Shown here: positions 1-12,475 of the stretch, one piece after another
Numbering within the stretch: the first letter of the stretch is position 1
How the letters are laid out: every line of letters begins with the position of its first letter
Origin: Acridotheres tristis
Lineage: Eukaryota > Chordata > Aves > Passeriformes > Sturnidae
Assembly: GCA_037013685.1 (NCBI GenBank)
Contig: CM072885.1
Span: 65,761,785-65,825,784, forward strand
Direction: 5' to 3'
DNA: 64,000 nucleotides
Translations under genes and position numbers: made by a program
The notes under the pieces: model-generated
Seen by the model: only the letters and a program-made list of their open reading frames with translations
Told to the model about the DNA's origin: nothing
The model's database searches: none

Positions 1-1748
1 TTCATTCTGAAAGTAAAGGGTACCTGGATGTCAAATACCCATGAGAGATGGAGGGAAAGGGCAGAAATTTTGAATAAAAATATTTTAATTGGAGCTTGGA
101 ATGGAGGAAGCTTAAAGGGAGGGAAAAGAAAGCCTTGCATTTGACTTTTAATTCACAATATTATTTACTCAAGAGCAAGATGAAAAGGCTTTAGCATTCA
201 AGGAGTTCTTTTCCATAGTTAATTTGCTCCATTCAACAATAGTCTGTTTTTGCATCCACCTTATTTAACAGAGGTGAAGTAAAGAAAGAAGTGCAGAAAT
301 AATTGAAATGCACTCCACTGAGGAATAATAAGTGTCTTTAGTATTTTTTTCCCCCTGTAGCCAAGACAGAGATAAGTAATTATGTTAGACCTAGGATTTG
401 ACATATAAACATTAAGGGGGGAAAACCCCACGTTTTCCTTGAATTTCCCATCTTTTATGCTTTCTTTTGTACCTCCAGGCAATAGCAAAGAGAAGAAGTC
501 CTATTCCTGTGTTTTCCCCATCCAGGCATGTGGCTGAAGGCTCAATTTTTGGCTGGAGCTGCTAACCTTTTCCCTTTTGCTTTTAATTTGTCCCTGCTGG
601 TCACAAAATTCTAAAAATGTAGCTGTTCCATGTCTTTATTGCCTGCTGATTATTATTCAGCTCTAGTTTGCCTCCTTCTATTTGTGATGAGGCCCTTGTC
701 ACTGGCAGTACAGGGGTGGCTGAGGTAAGATGAGCTTTTTTGCTTTCTGTGCCAGAACAAGTCAGCACACATTGAGCAGAACATCTGTTTGGAAAATACC
801 TGTTTGCTGAAACATAAACTTTGTATTGCATGGTCCTTTTGTAAGGATTTCTGACCATGCAGAGATGGGCAGGGAGAGTACATGGACCATAAATTGTTCC
901 AGGGATGATGGAGAAATGCTTAATGATTCAGATTAAATTAAATATCAGAACTCTCTTGTGGTGTTGCCAAAAAGCAGATGCTCAGCAAAGGCTAAAGCAA
1001 GCATTCCCTTAAATATCTTACTTTTTTCTCATTTGGGCCTTCCTGAGGCAGAAATTGCTTCTGGGTCACTGTGCTTGAAAACCACTGGATGGATGGATTA
1101 ATTTTTTTCACTTGTCCAGATTTTTCTTAATCTGTTACAGGGAATATTTTGTATGTGTTTTCTGTTTGAGGCTATAGTACTAATAATTCTGGTTTGGAGA
1201 GGTGTTGAAGGCCAGTGTTGCTTAGAGCTAGGGGATAATCCCAGTTGATTTTGATGAGGTTACTGGCATGCTCAATATTTGGAAGATAAATAAATCATCT
1301 CCTGAGTTGAAGCACTGGATTTTTACTCATCCTGCTGGAGATCAATGAAGAATATGCTTACAGCAACATGTTACCCCAAATAATGCCATCAGGGATCTCT
1401 AAGAAGACTTAATTTGTGTTTATGCTACTATGTTCCCAGATAGAGCATAAGTCTGGGTAAGATTTGGGTTCTTTCTTGTTCTAAATGCTTAAACCCACTC
1501 TCTGTATCAGTGACTTGTAGCTCTGCTATCCAGAAGACAATGTAGTTCAATGTATTCCTTTACTAGTATTATTCTGGAGGATTATGCTCTTGGTTTTTTT
1601 CCCTTAATTTTGTCCAATTACTCCTTCAGAGACAAGTATAAGGAAAAGTGATTTATTCCTGCCTCTTATCTACAACATAGAGCTTTTGTTTTCCTCTCGG
1701 AGGTTGTTTTGCACTCCAATGGGTTTGTTATTGCAAGTCAGTAATTCC

Positions 1749-1766
1749 TTTTTTTTTTTTTTTTTT
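1749..1766. repeat. T18 homopolymer
   Basis: A run of 18 T. There is no transposon body or target-site duplication around it that I can see, so it is plain low-complexity sequence. Confidence 0.9.
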
Positions 1767-4589
1767 AATCCTCATCACCTTCCACTTGAGCATCTTATTC
1801 TGATCCAGTTAGGTTTGTCCCAGTGTCAAGCCTAGAAGTTAAAATGGTGATTCTCTTAGGTAACATTGGTGCAGAAGACAGGAGTTGGATTCCTGTTTTT
1901 TTTTTAAGTGAGAGAACTTTGTTCAGGAAATAAACACAACACTTGTGTGGCCAGCATCTCTCTGTTGTGATGAAGATTTTCCATAATTCGATGGAAAAAT
2001 AATTTGCTGACTTTGGACCTCTGTGAGGACCTCAGCCCTTACCAGCTGTTTCAGTGGGAAGAGGCAGAGACCCTCTGGGTGGCACTGAAGGAATGAACCT
2101 CCTCAGGAAAGCTCCTCTGACAGCTGGAGATGGGCTCTGTGCTGAGATGTGAGGATCTCAACCCCTCAATACTTAACAGGGTGTTTATTTTGCTCTCAGG
2201 TTGTTCTATCTTAATTGTCACCTGCAATAATGTACTCTGGAGGTGAATGTGCAACAGATTTTAAGTAGTCTGCCTTTTTTGGTCTCAGGGATGGCCTCAT
2301 TTGCAACTTGATCCTCTTTTCTTAGAAAGGCAACAAAAGTAGATAAATCTTTTATATCATTGTTTTTAAATGAATTTTCCATTGTCCCACCTTCCTTTAC
2401 ATCTTGGCCTTGGACTTGACAACATTGGCAGTACTTTGCAAGTACTGAGTGTCTGTTGTAAAGATTTAGGTACTAAGCTAGTCTCCAAGTGTTCAAAGTG
2501 CATTAGTGGAAGATGCAAATCCAGTTGATGGTGACTGTCTGGACCACAGTAAGCCATTAATTAATTTCAGTGAATGTGTAAAGTGGTTTCCTAAAAACTG
2601 GGGAGAGCTTGCAACATATCCTGTAGGTCATTAAACATTCTCAGACTAAAGATGAGGATCCAGAGGGGCAAAAAAAGGGGATTGCTTGCTTTAGAACTGC
2701 TTCTTGGTGAATAACTGAAAGCACTTGAGTTAGGGATGAATGGCCCAGTTTGGACAGCAGAAGCTGTCAGTGGATGCTCTGGCTGTGCCAGTGAAGTTTG
2801 TGGTGTGGTTTTTTTCCACCCAGGATTCAAGTGGGATGTTCTGCCTGTAGCAGAAAGGACCAGATCTCCTGGAGTGCCTCAGGGCTCTCCCCTTCCTTGC
2901 AGGGCAGTGTGCCTGTAGGGAACTGTGCTTCATGGAGAATGTTTCCTTATCTTCTCTGTGCTGGCAAAGGGTCAAAAATGCCATGTAAGCAGAACTACAC
3001 ATATACTTGTGGGTCTCTTAGAGTTGGGGAGAAAAGAGAGGCTTGTATGTGCATGAGATAGTGCTTTGTTGGCTTTAAAAATAGGTATTTTATTTCTTTG
3101 ACTAATTTTAAGGGAAACTTACTATCTTTCTGTCCCAACTCACCTTGGGCTGACATGTACTTCATATGTGATAACTTTATTTAATTCTTCACCTTTACTG
3201 TTTCCCTACTAGTCCTGGCCTTGAGGAACCCCAAATGTAGAGTTGTATGTGAAACAGAGCTAATGTAAAGGAGATAAAGTAACTGTTAAGCAAAAAGCCC
3301 AAAAATTCCAAGTCCTGCAGTGCAACCAACACAGTGTCAGCTTGAGTGCTGCCAAAACCTCCCAGCAATGCCAGGGCTGGGAGGTGCTGCCTGTTTAAAT
3401 CCATGCTCCTGGTGAGGAACACGTGAGCAGCAATCTGCTGAACTCCTGGTGCCTGCTTGCTCTGAAACCTCTCTCTGTTCCTGGCCCTTCCTTCAGAGCT
3501 TGTGAGTCACTTCCCCTCTCCCCTGAAGTTCTTTGGAAAACAGCATCCCATGGCGCCGTGTCTGTTGACTTTTGTGGACTTTGAGAACAAAATCATTCCA
3601 CGTACATGCAGAGATATTTTCCTCTCAGCTGCTGACTCTGTAGGTTCTCCCTGGGTGTGGAAAGTCAGGCTGGTTTCCTTCTTACTGAGGTCTTGTTGAG
3701 GATGCAAACCCTCAGGACAAATGTTCCTTTTGGAGATGCTCTGGAGCCGTGGCTGCCCTGGCTGCTGTGGCACGTGTGGGCTGTGCAGCAGCATCTCCCT
3801 CCACCACCACACTTGTGACAAGTGTGCTGTTTTCAGAGCAAAACCAGTGAGACACTCCAAGTCAGAAATGCAATTTAATAGGAAAAAAAGAGGAAAAAAA
3901 ATACATGCAATAGTACAAAAGAAAACTACTGACAGTCAGAGTACAACCTGACAGCCCTGCTAGTTAGAGTGGTGGTAGCAGTCCAGGCAAAAAGTTCTTG
4001 TTGAAGTAGTGATCTTGTAGAAAGAGCTGGTAGCTCTTGTCCTCTGGAAACCAGTGGAAAAAGGCTGCTTTGGTGCTCCAAATCTCAGTTTTTATCGAGG
4101 TAGGAAAAGGCATCTCCCAATGGGATGGTGTAATTTTATCAGTCATGCAGTGGGATTCAATGGCCCATTAACAGGAGATATCTTCTGGAGGGAGGATGGG
4201 TAGTGGAAAACATAAAGAGCACTGCCCCAGCTGGTTTTAATAGATGGTGATAGAATACATACTTCTGGGGACACCTTCACATTGTAGGACACAAGGACAC
4301 AGAGGGCTTTGCAGCCACCTTTTCCTACAAGGTGAGGGTTGTTTGGATTAGCCATGATGATGGGCAAGCAGAAAGGAAGGGCAGTGTCACCTCCCTCTGT
4401 TTTCAGCTTGCTTTGCCCATTCCCAGTAAAACAAGGACTTGCCCAGGAGGCAGTTTTGGAGTGGAAAGGCTCTGTGCCAACTCTTAGCCTGGGACTGAGA
4501 ACTCATGATGTGAATTCAGGTTCTCTGAGAATTGCAAGGAAGGCTTGGATATGTTAGAGGCTTTCTTCCCCTCTACCTGCCCCCCTCCC

Positions 4590-4610
4590 TTTTTTTTTTT
4601 TTTTTTTTTT
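4590..4610. repeat. T21 homopolymer in a pyrimidine-rich tract
   Basis: A run of 21 T follows a C/T-rich stretch beginning near 4561 and is followed by 'cctttaag'. It resembles a strong splice-acceptor tract, but the sequence after it does not read as a convincing exon. Confidence 0.9.
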
Positions 4611-5471
4611 CCTTTAAGGTAGATAAAACCACAAGGGCTGTGCTTCCTCCAGTCCATAAACCCTCAGTAAGGATATCTGTGAACTTACTGATGCTCCCTG
4701 CATACCATGGGCTGGGAAATTTCCTTGCTTCCATAGCAACCAGTGATGTTATCAACACAGGACCAAGCAGATGTGGCAAGTGCTGTGTGGCCTCTCCATA
4801 TCTCAGGAAAGGGTCAGCAGCTCTGCCACCCCTCACTCAGTTCCCCTGCTGTACTGGGACTGGTTTGAGCCTTAGCAGTGTGGGCTTGGCCAGCTTGGAG
4901 CTTATCCACAGATTTTATTGATGTGTACACTAGCAGTCTGTTAGAGTTGTACGTGTTTTATGTCCTTTGTGCTTGTCTGAAATGCTGATGGTGCTCAGGA
5001 GCTTTTTGTGTAATAACCACCAAGAGAGTATTGAAAACATCCCTCTGTGTGGGGGGAAAATAGAGAATTTGCAAGTGTGTTTCCCTGGGAAAAGATAATT
5101 TATATGTGCTTGCCAGTACTCTCAGCAGCTAAATAGCTTCTCGGTCTGATTCACCAGTATATTAAAGCTGTTCTTTAGTGCTCTCAGAGTACAAAATGGC
5201 TTTATAGCAGATCAAGTAATCACTGGAGAGTATCTCCTGGTGTTGGAGGACCTTATGCCTGGGATGGCTGTCATGGTAGCTTCAGCTGTCAGCATCAGAG
5301 ATATGACCAGTGAAAGATCTAGCATCAGTTTCTTCTTAGGATCACCTCCTCCTTTGGATTTTCAGGTTGTTTTTAGCCTATCAGTTACCCTCATTTTTAG
5401 CAGAGACATATATAGAGGTCAGGTAGACTCTGTAATCAAAAGTCTTGTTTAGAAAACAGGAGTGTTTCCTA

Positions 5472-5497
5472 ATATATATATATATATATATATATAT
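5472..5497. repeat. (AT)13 microsatellite
   Basis: Thirteen uninterrupted AT units in non-coding sequence. This is likely to be length-polymorphic. Confidence 0.95.
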
Positions 5498-7931
5498 TCA
5501 GAGTTCCTTGAATGAACTGTAGAATTGAGGTAGTTGTTTCAAATTTACTGTATAGGTTTCCATTTTAAATTACAGTAACAAATCATTAAAACTAAATTAT
5601 CCAGGTTTGAAAGCAATTTAGTTGTATGTATATTTTCACTTTCTCTAAATGTGTGTGTATTTATTTTTATATAGAGAAGTATTAATTTTCATAATGACTG
5701 TACTAAGTCTGAGAGCAATTCTGGTGAGGGGGATTAAATTTGATTTGCAGGCTTGAGCTCAGTCAGTACTGCATGGAAACAGAACCCAGGTGTTCCTCTT
5801 CATTTTGCACTGTTTCAACAACATTGCTGCTTTTAACTATGAATTCTTAAATACATTGTCTAGTTAGTGAGTAACATTCCTTGTACACAGTGAGTTTACA
5901 TGGTGCAAAGCAAGCAGAGGTAATGTCTAACAGGTCATGGGATAACTGAGACCATATTAGAAGACTGAAGAGTCTTGATGTTCATCTTGCAGAAGATCCA
6001 CTGTGGAGAGCTTTTTATTTCTTTTAAGCAGTACTATAAGCAACTTTATTCCTATAACTTAGCATTTTTTTCTCCAGACTGCATGCCACAGGCTTTCCCA
6101 CCCCCAATAAATCCAGCAGGCTATCACTTGGAATACTGTTTATTAGTTTCTAAAATCAGTCAGTAACAGCATTCTCCTGCTCATAAAGTTCAGTAAATGA
6201 CTCTTTTTAGACAGAAAAGATCTTAAATTTTGACTGGGATGCATGACTGAAAAAGACTTAGTAAATTAAAATCTGTGACAAGCACCAATGCTTTATTTTT
6301 AATGGAGAGAAAATTGTTCTGTAGATGCTACTCTCCATGCCTTAATTTTGAGCTCTGCAATATTTATTGGCTATGACATTGAAGAATAATCATGCCTTCC
6401 ACTTTGCCTGTGTTTTTAAATGCAAGGATGAAAGTGGTGTGAGAGCACCACAGTTATTGCAGCCAGCTCCTCCAGGAGAGGTAAATGTGTGGTCCTCTGG
6501 CTCAAACCATTAATTTAAGGTACAGCCTGTTGCATGCTCTGCAGTGCTCAAGTGTCCCTGCTGGGATACACAGCCAGGAATGGCTTCACCCATCAACCCA
6601 GGATCAGGCTTTGGGCTGGGTTGGCTGTTGCTTTAACTGGCTGCTTACATTTCCTCAAACACGTGTTATTTGATTTGAGGTCTTTTTTTAATGCCTGTTT
6701 TGGTGGTGTTTTTTTTCCCTTTCTCAAAACTGCAGACAAAAGGAAGTCTCAGTATTTTTGTTTCTCTTGGTATTGATATTTGTAGTTTCTATTTTGATTT
6801 ATCTTGGTGCAAAGACAGTCCCCAAAACAGTAGAACTACCAGCAAAAAATATTTCTAACCTCTAGAAAGCGACATTCAAAGAACATAGAGCTTTTTCTGT
6901 TTCTGGGGAAAAGCTGACTTTCCCAAACAGCACTCAATGCTTTTTCTCTCCCCTGCTCCTAAGACTAAGTCTTGAGCAAATGTTCATTTGACTGCATGCT
7001 AAATCTCTCACTATGTTTTAATTCACTTGATGCTTCATTTACTGTTTCAATAAAAGCCTAGATCCTACTGGGACCAACAGTTCCTTGGTATTTTTAGTGT
7101 GATTTCTACTTGTACAATGACTGGTTATGTCTTGTCCTCTTGAAGCCACCAATTCTGCCATCCTTCTCTTAAATGAGGAGCAGGAATGAGAGTTGAGGGG
7201 ACAAAGGAGGGTTCTAAACCATCTGCTGTGGCCCCTGGGGACACCTAGGAATTTCATGGCTCAAAGAGCAATTTCGGAGCTGATGGTCCTTTACTTCTCC
7301 AATGTGAACTCTTTTCTAAAGAGCTTGTGGTTCCTTGGAAGCAGTTAAGTCATAGCATAATATATTCCTCCACAGTCCCCTTGACACCTCTTTTTACCAT
7401 TCCATCTGTTTTCTGGTGGGTAGAGAGGAGACAAATGACATGGTGGGGCTGTAGGACAGTTGAGAATAGGGCCTATTTTATTTATACCTCCAGAAGTGCA
7501 GCAGAGAGAAGCCTGGACTTAACTTGATCCTGAATTTGTTTTTGGAGCTGCTGGAATGGTGTTCATTGTTCCTTGAGTTTGTTCCTGCAGCTCCAGCTAT
7601 GGCTCTGTTTTCCAGGCAGTGCTTTTTCCTCCAATTGAAGCAAACCACAGGTTTCTAGTGCTCACAATGGCAATTCTGACTGTCCAAACCTTCAGATTCT
7701 AGTCCTGTTAAGTCTGAGGAATTCAACATTGGAAGGTTATTTCCTACCTGGTTTTGTCAGCTGATGCTCTGCTTTTTGAGGTGAAATGTTTTTGTCTGCA
7801 GACCAAGCCCAAGTTGTTGTTTTCCAGATTCTCTACTATTTCTTGGGTTATCATCCCATTACACTAATTAGCACAGGACAAAACTGATAGAACCAGAGAG
7901 AGATGTTATTTGGAAATGAGTTAATGTGGCC

Positions 7932-8022
7932 CTGATTTAGTGGTGGCCTTGGCAGGGCTCAGTTGATGACTGGCCTGAATGGTCTTGGAGGTCTTTTCCA
8001 ACCTAAACACTTCCAGGATTCC
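7932..8022 (+). mobile_element. CR1 LINE fragment, 3' end
   Basis: The stretch reads 'gatttagtggtggccttgg' and later 'ggtcttttccaacctaaac', which is the familiar 3' terminus of avian CR1 elements on the sense strand. The usual short tail repeat is degraded to 'ttccaggattccat'. It is heavily 5'-truncated, as is usual for CR1, and carries no coding sequence. The left boundary is approximate. Confidence 0.75.
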
Positions 8023-9216
8023 ATACAAAATCTACTCTGACCTAAAGATCTCTCAAGTGTTAATGTTTAACCGGTTGGGAGGGACATGTAAAACCTGGTC
8101 TACCTCCTTCCCTTAATACTCCTCTTAAGCCTGACATTAATTTCATTCATCATCACTGCACAGGTTGAGTAATGAATTAAGGGTTTAACTGCCAGCATAT
8201 TAATAAGATTGTGCTTGTATACCTACATAAAGAGAAGCTAGCAGTACTGGCTTGAGGGGTTTTTTGTGCATTGAATGGTACATGGACTGAGTATTATGGT
8301 TTTGGTTAGGCCTATAAAAAGTAATTTTCCAGTTATCTGTGTATCCACACACTTAGAGTTGGAAAAAAGCCTTCAAATTAATAATTACCAGCTCAAATAT
8401 TTGTAGCAGGCAAACATCCCAGGCAAAAACTCCAGCAGTATTGCTGACTGGAATTGAAAAATGCATTCTTCTTAGATTGCCATTTACCTCCCAAGGATTT
8501 GCTTGGGACTGTTTCCCTTCCCTGGCACTTGTTTGCAGTCTACCTCTGCATCCTATCCCTGGGTGGCATTTGTACCTGCAGAACAAATTCCCTGGCTGAC
8601 ATGAGGCTTACTTTGTTGTCACCTGCCTTCTTTGCCTTAATTTCCTTTGGCATTGCCCTTAATCTAGAAGAAATCTTCAATTCACTCTTGACAAATGAAA
8701 GATGAAAATGTTGTAACCTGGCGTAATTAATACTCAGTGTGTTGCTTTACTATCAGCACAAATTACTAAGCTACTCTAATCTTGTGTTGGTGGGAAAACA
8801 CACTGGATAAAGAAGCAAAAGTGAAATAAATTTTGCATATATAAAAGTTTCATGTATTTTAATGGAAATGTAGTAGTAATACTGTTTAACTAGGAGCTGT
8901 ATCAGGAGGATTAAGTTGCTGAAATAAAGTATTTCTGATGAAATGCACTGCAGTGTTAAGGGAAATACAAATGAATGTGTACACATGTGTTACTCCTTAA
9001 ATGTTTTCCAGGCTTGTTTTTAATGAGACTTTTGTCATGGCTAACACAGAAATTTGGAGCCACTTCTTCCCTCCTATCAAGCTGTGGGTCTGAAATTTGC
9101 CAGCTGAGGTGTAGCTCATGATATAATAAATGTTGGCACTTGATTTTCCCCTCTGATAATTTTCCAGCTTGCTTTGTTTGACAAGTCCCTCACGTACGTG
9201 TGTTTAGTTATTGCAG
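8023..9216. other. Non-coding stretch left of the coiled-coil exon
   Basis: I see no gene or recognisable repeat here. The last 40 bases hold a modest pyrimidine tract ending in 'gttattgcag', which is the acceptor of the exon at 9217. Confidence 0.6.
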
Positions 9217-9342
9217 TTTCATGAGCTGGAAATGAGGCTGCACACCGACAAAGTCAAGCTCAAACAAGAACAAGGGGAGAACCAGTGCTTGGATCAGCAA
9301 GTTGCCAGTCTGTCAGCTGAGTTTATGGCTCTGCAGAAAAGG
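9217..9342 (+). CDS. Internal exon of an unidentified coiled-coil protein
   Basis: The exon is 126 nt and encodes 42 residues in one open frame, phase 0 at both ends. It is bounded by acceptor 'ttattgcag' and donor 'AGG|gtgagatcg'. The frame is closed by stops a few codons outside each boundary, so the open part matches the splice-defined exon. The peptide starts FHELEMRLHTDKVK and ends SLSAEFMALQKR. It is rich in E, Q, K and L, and a 4/3 heptad register runs through it with core positions F1, L4, L8, L15, L25, V29, L32, F36 and L39; D11, E18 and N22 are the polar exceptions. This supports a parallel coiled-coil segment, probably in a scaffold, centrosomal or vesicle-linked protein. That role is inference from the fold alone. 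I do not recognise the family. Earlier exons should lie left of the window; possible partners lie at 30994 and 38105. Confidence 0.6.
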
Positions 9343-12068
9343 GTGAGATCGATAGGATAATAGAGATTGTAGGAATGTTTAAGCCTTGGGAGCAGGTTAA
9401 ACCATGGATTTTTAATGCAGTTGAGGTTTTGCATGGGCACGTTTGCTTCTGCGTGCCTCAGAACATAATTCACTGTGTGAGTAATGCTGCAGTGCTGTTT
9501 ACTTGGAGATATTATGAAAAGATAACCTGGTGTTCTCAGTCACACGTGGGTCTGGAAAGCTTCCAAATGCAACACTGCTCCAAGTGCCTTGCATTGCTGT
9601 GCCTAGAGTCACCCAGAGGGGACTTGGGGAAACTACTGCAGGGTTTGGGTTTTTCCTTTAAAAGGAGTTCAAGTCTGACACAGTTACATGCTTCAAAGGG
9701 AGATTATTGAGCAGTTATTTAAAATGTGGGAGGTGCTCGACCTCTTCATGGCTGAAGAAGGCAAAAGGTTTTTGTTGGAGGCAATAAGACACCCTGCTCT
9801 TTATGACTACTGCTCCAATAAATTGCATTCTGGTAGACTTTACACATGAATAGTGCAATACATTTTTTGGCACAGTGTAAATCTATGCACACAATGTGCT
9901 TAACTTTTCAGTAGTTGCACATAGATGCCAATAGTGCAACACAGATGGTTTCATACATTCTGTAGGTCATCTGTGTCAAGAGATATAAAAACTAAGTGTC
10001 AGTAATTATCCCTCCACCTCCAAAAAAAGGACTGGGTTTGGTCAGATTAGTGCCTGGGTAGGGCATGCAGTGTGTGGAGTCCCCAATGGAGTGGTTCCTA
10101 AGGATGAAATTCTGCTCAATTTAGACTCAGTTCAGGGTTTTGTTCTGTAGCTCAGTGTTTGAGGATCCATTGAGGGCTGCACAAGGCTGAGCTTAACTCC
10201 ATGTCCTGGAGCTGGGGTCAGAATGCAAGACTGGACCAAGCAGCAAGAGGCTGTGGGTCCTGCCTTGCTGTGTCTCTGCAGGCAGAGTACCAGCAGGCAG
10301 TTAGTGTCAAATGTTAATACTGAACTTTTCAGTGCACAGGGGAAGAGCCAAAGGCTCTTCTTCATCTGTTCAGCAATCTAAACTCTGATACTCCTGCAGC
10401 TTGTTTGGCTTGTGTCAAACATCTGTGTAGAATCCAAAACAAAGGATTGTTTTCAAGGTTTTGCTTTTGAAAAGCGATACATACAGGTTGCAAGGGAAAC
10501 CTTGACAGAATGTGGTCTTAATGTTTAGCTGCTGAAACATGGAGACCAAGCACTGGAAGCAGGAGAGGAGTCAACTTTGGTCAATTATGGAATTGCTTGT
10601 ATTAATAGGCCAGAACTGATTTAATCCTAAATTTGCTTGACAAAAAGTTAAGAATCAAGTTGTTAGGTGTTTTCTCTTCCTCCTATAACCAGCAAAATTC
10701 CTGGAGCTTTGTCTGTCCTCCCATTAGTCACTGCAATGGTAAATGTGGCAAGTCATTTCACAGACACCTGTTTTAAGAGGAAGAATTTCATTCTCCTTGG
10801 GGTTTTCCCTTTGCCTGTAGAGGGTGCTTGAATGCTCAGAGGATTCAAGGTGATGTTTGGCCTTGGTGTCCCTAGTCTGGTGGGGATATCCTGTGGAGGA
10901 GGTAGCTGAAGATGTTGTCCTCCTTATTTAGATGTGTAAAATGCTTAAAGTGAGGTTGTGTAAAATGTGTCTTCTGTTTAGAAGTGGGTTAAAACCCTAA
11001 TGAATGTAATTTCAAGGATACCTTTTATCTTGATCTGGACAAGATCAAAGCTAAATTACATTAGTACTTGTGGAACAAATGAGGTTATGCTTTTCTTTGG
11101 AGGCAACAATGGAACTGAAAAACACATTTTGAGCTTATTGGACCAGAATTTTCTACTCTGGGTATTGAGTCCCATGTGAATAGTGCTGTACTGCACATAC
11201 TGGATTTTGTAGAGTAAGTTAAAAGCAAAGAGGGTGATCATTAGACATGTTTATTTTAAACAAAGATGTCTGATAACCTAGAAAAAGGTAGTCATGTAAA
11301 TGGCAAAAGGACTGTAACAATTTCTTCAAATTTAGTGCAAGCTTTTTGCATCTGTTTGTTAAATAATAAAAAAATCCTCTTTCATCAAAAATGCCTGAAG
11401 TACTCCCAGCACCTAAAAATATGTGTGCTTTTTAAAAAATGCATTTCCAGTAGAAATGTGATGTTTGCACAGTCTTAGGGTTTTGGCTGCCTGTGTTGAC
11501 AAGGGCAGCACTATAGCAGTGCCAGCTGCTGTGTCTCCAGGCTGCACTCTCAGCTCAGGGGAAGATGCACCCTGGATCCCATCAAGCCTGATGCCATTAT
11601 GCTTGTTGTGTAGCTGGGAAATGAGACTTCCACTACTAAGAAGTGCTGAAATGTTCCAACTAGAGAAGGCCAGAGTGCAGAAGAACACTCTGAGCTCCCT
11701 CCATCCTGCAGGTGATGCTGAGGCACACCTGCTTCCTGAATTTCTGCTAGCAAGCCCAGAAATAAAAGGTAGATCTCTGCACTGCTCAACTGGGATGCTG
11801 CAGTAACCTATTAAAAGATAGGTGTGCTAATCCAAGGCTAATGCAGAGGCTGTTGGAAAAAGTATCAAGACAAAGGGATAATTTCCATTGGTTTTCTGTG
11901 TGGGGTCTTCAATTAAAAGGATGAACGTTCAGAGAACTGTAATGACAGTAGCATTTGCAAATTTGTGTGCTTGGTGTTTTCAAGGGCGGCTCTGCTCTCC
12001 TTTGGTAGGGAATATTTTCTTTTCCTGCAAACAGAGGAATAGTTTGTCTCAGGAGCTGGTGTTTGAAT
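9343..12068. other. Probable intron, no gene seen
   Basis: AT-rich non-coding sequence follows the exon donor. I see short chance reading frames only. A 29-nt splice-flanked stretch near 10821 would break the reading phase and was not called. No repeat family was recognised. Confidence 0.55.
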
Positions 12069-12475
12069 ATACTAACATGGAATGGTTTGGGTTGGAAAGG
12101 ACCTTAAAGATCATCCAATTCCACCCCCTGCCATGGGCAGGGACACCTTCACTATTCCAGCTTGCTCAGAGCCCCATCCAGCCTGGCCTTGGACACTGCC
12201 AGGGATGGGGCAGCCACAGCTTCTCTGGACAGCCTTGCGAGGGCCTCACCACCCTCACAGGGAACAATTTCTCCCCAATGTCCAATCTAAACCTGTTCTC
12301 TGTCAGTGTGAAGCCATTGTCCCTTGTCCTGTCACTCCAGGCCCTTGTCAAGAGTCTCTCTCCATCTTTCCTGTGGGTTCCCTTCAGGCACTGGAAGGCC
12401 ACAGTGAGGTCACCCCAAAGCCTTCTCCTCTCCAGGCTGAACAATCCCAATTCCCTGAGCCTTTCCTCTCAGAGT
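12069..12475 (-). mobile_element. CR1 LINE fragment, about 400 bp of the 3' end
   Basis: Read on the plus strand, the fragment begins 'ggaatggtttgggttgg' and continues through 'ccatgggcagggacacc' and 'gggatggggcagccacag' to 'ccaggctgaacaatccc'. This is the reverse complement of the avian CR1 3' region, so the element lies on the minus strand. It is 5'-truncated and non-coding. A plus-strand open frame of 223 codons starting at 11888 runs straight through it and is a by-product of the repeat, not a gene. Confidence 0.92.

Larger units (their letters stand above)
1..7931. other. Non-coding stretch, probably intron or intergenic
   Basis: No exon could be supported here. Reading frames are short and lack protein-like composition or good paired splice sites. 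The contents I can name are a T18 tract at 1749-1766, a T21 tract at 4590-4610 and a (TA)n microsatellite at 5472-5497. A weak exon-like stretch at 5751-5789 is described under rejected items. If the exon at 9217 is internal, this is the intron upstream of it. Confidence 0.6.

Noticed and set aside
5751..5789. Exon-like stretch after 'gatttgcag' reading LELSQYCMETEP
   Set aside because: It is only 39 nt with a weak donor (gtgttc) and a phase that needs a partner I cannot find.
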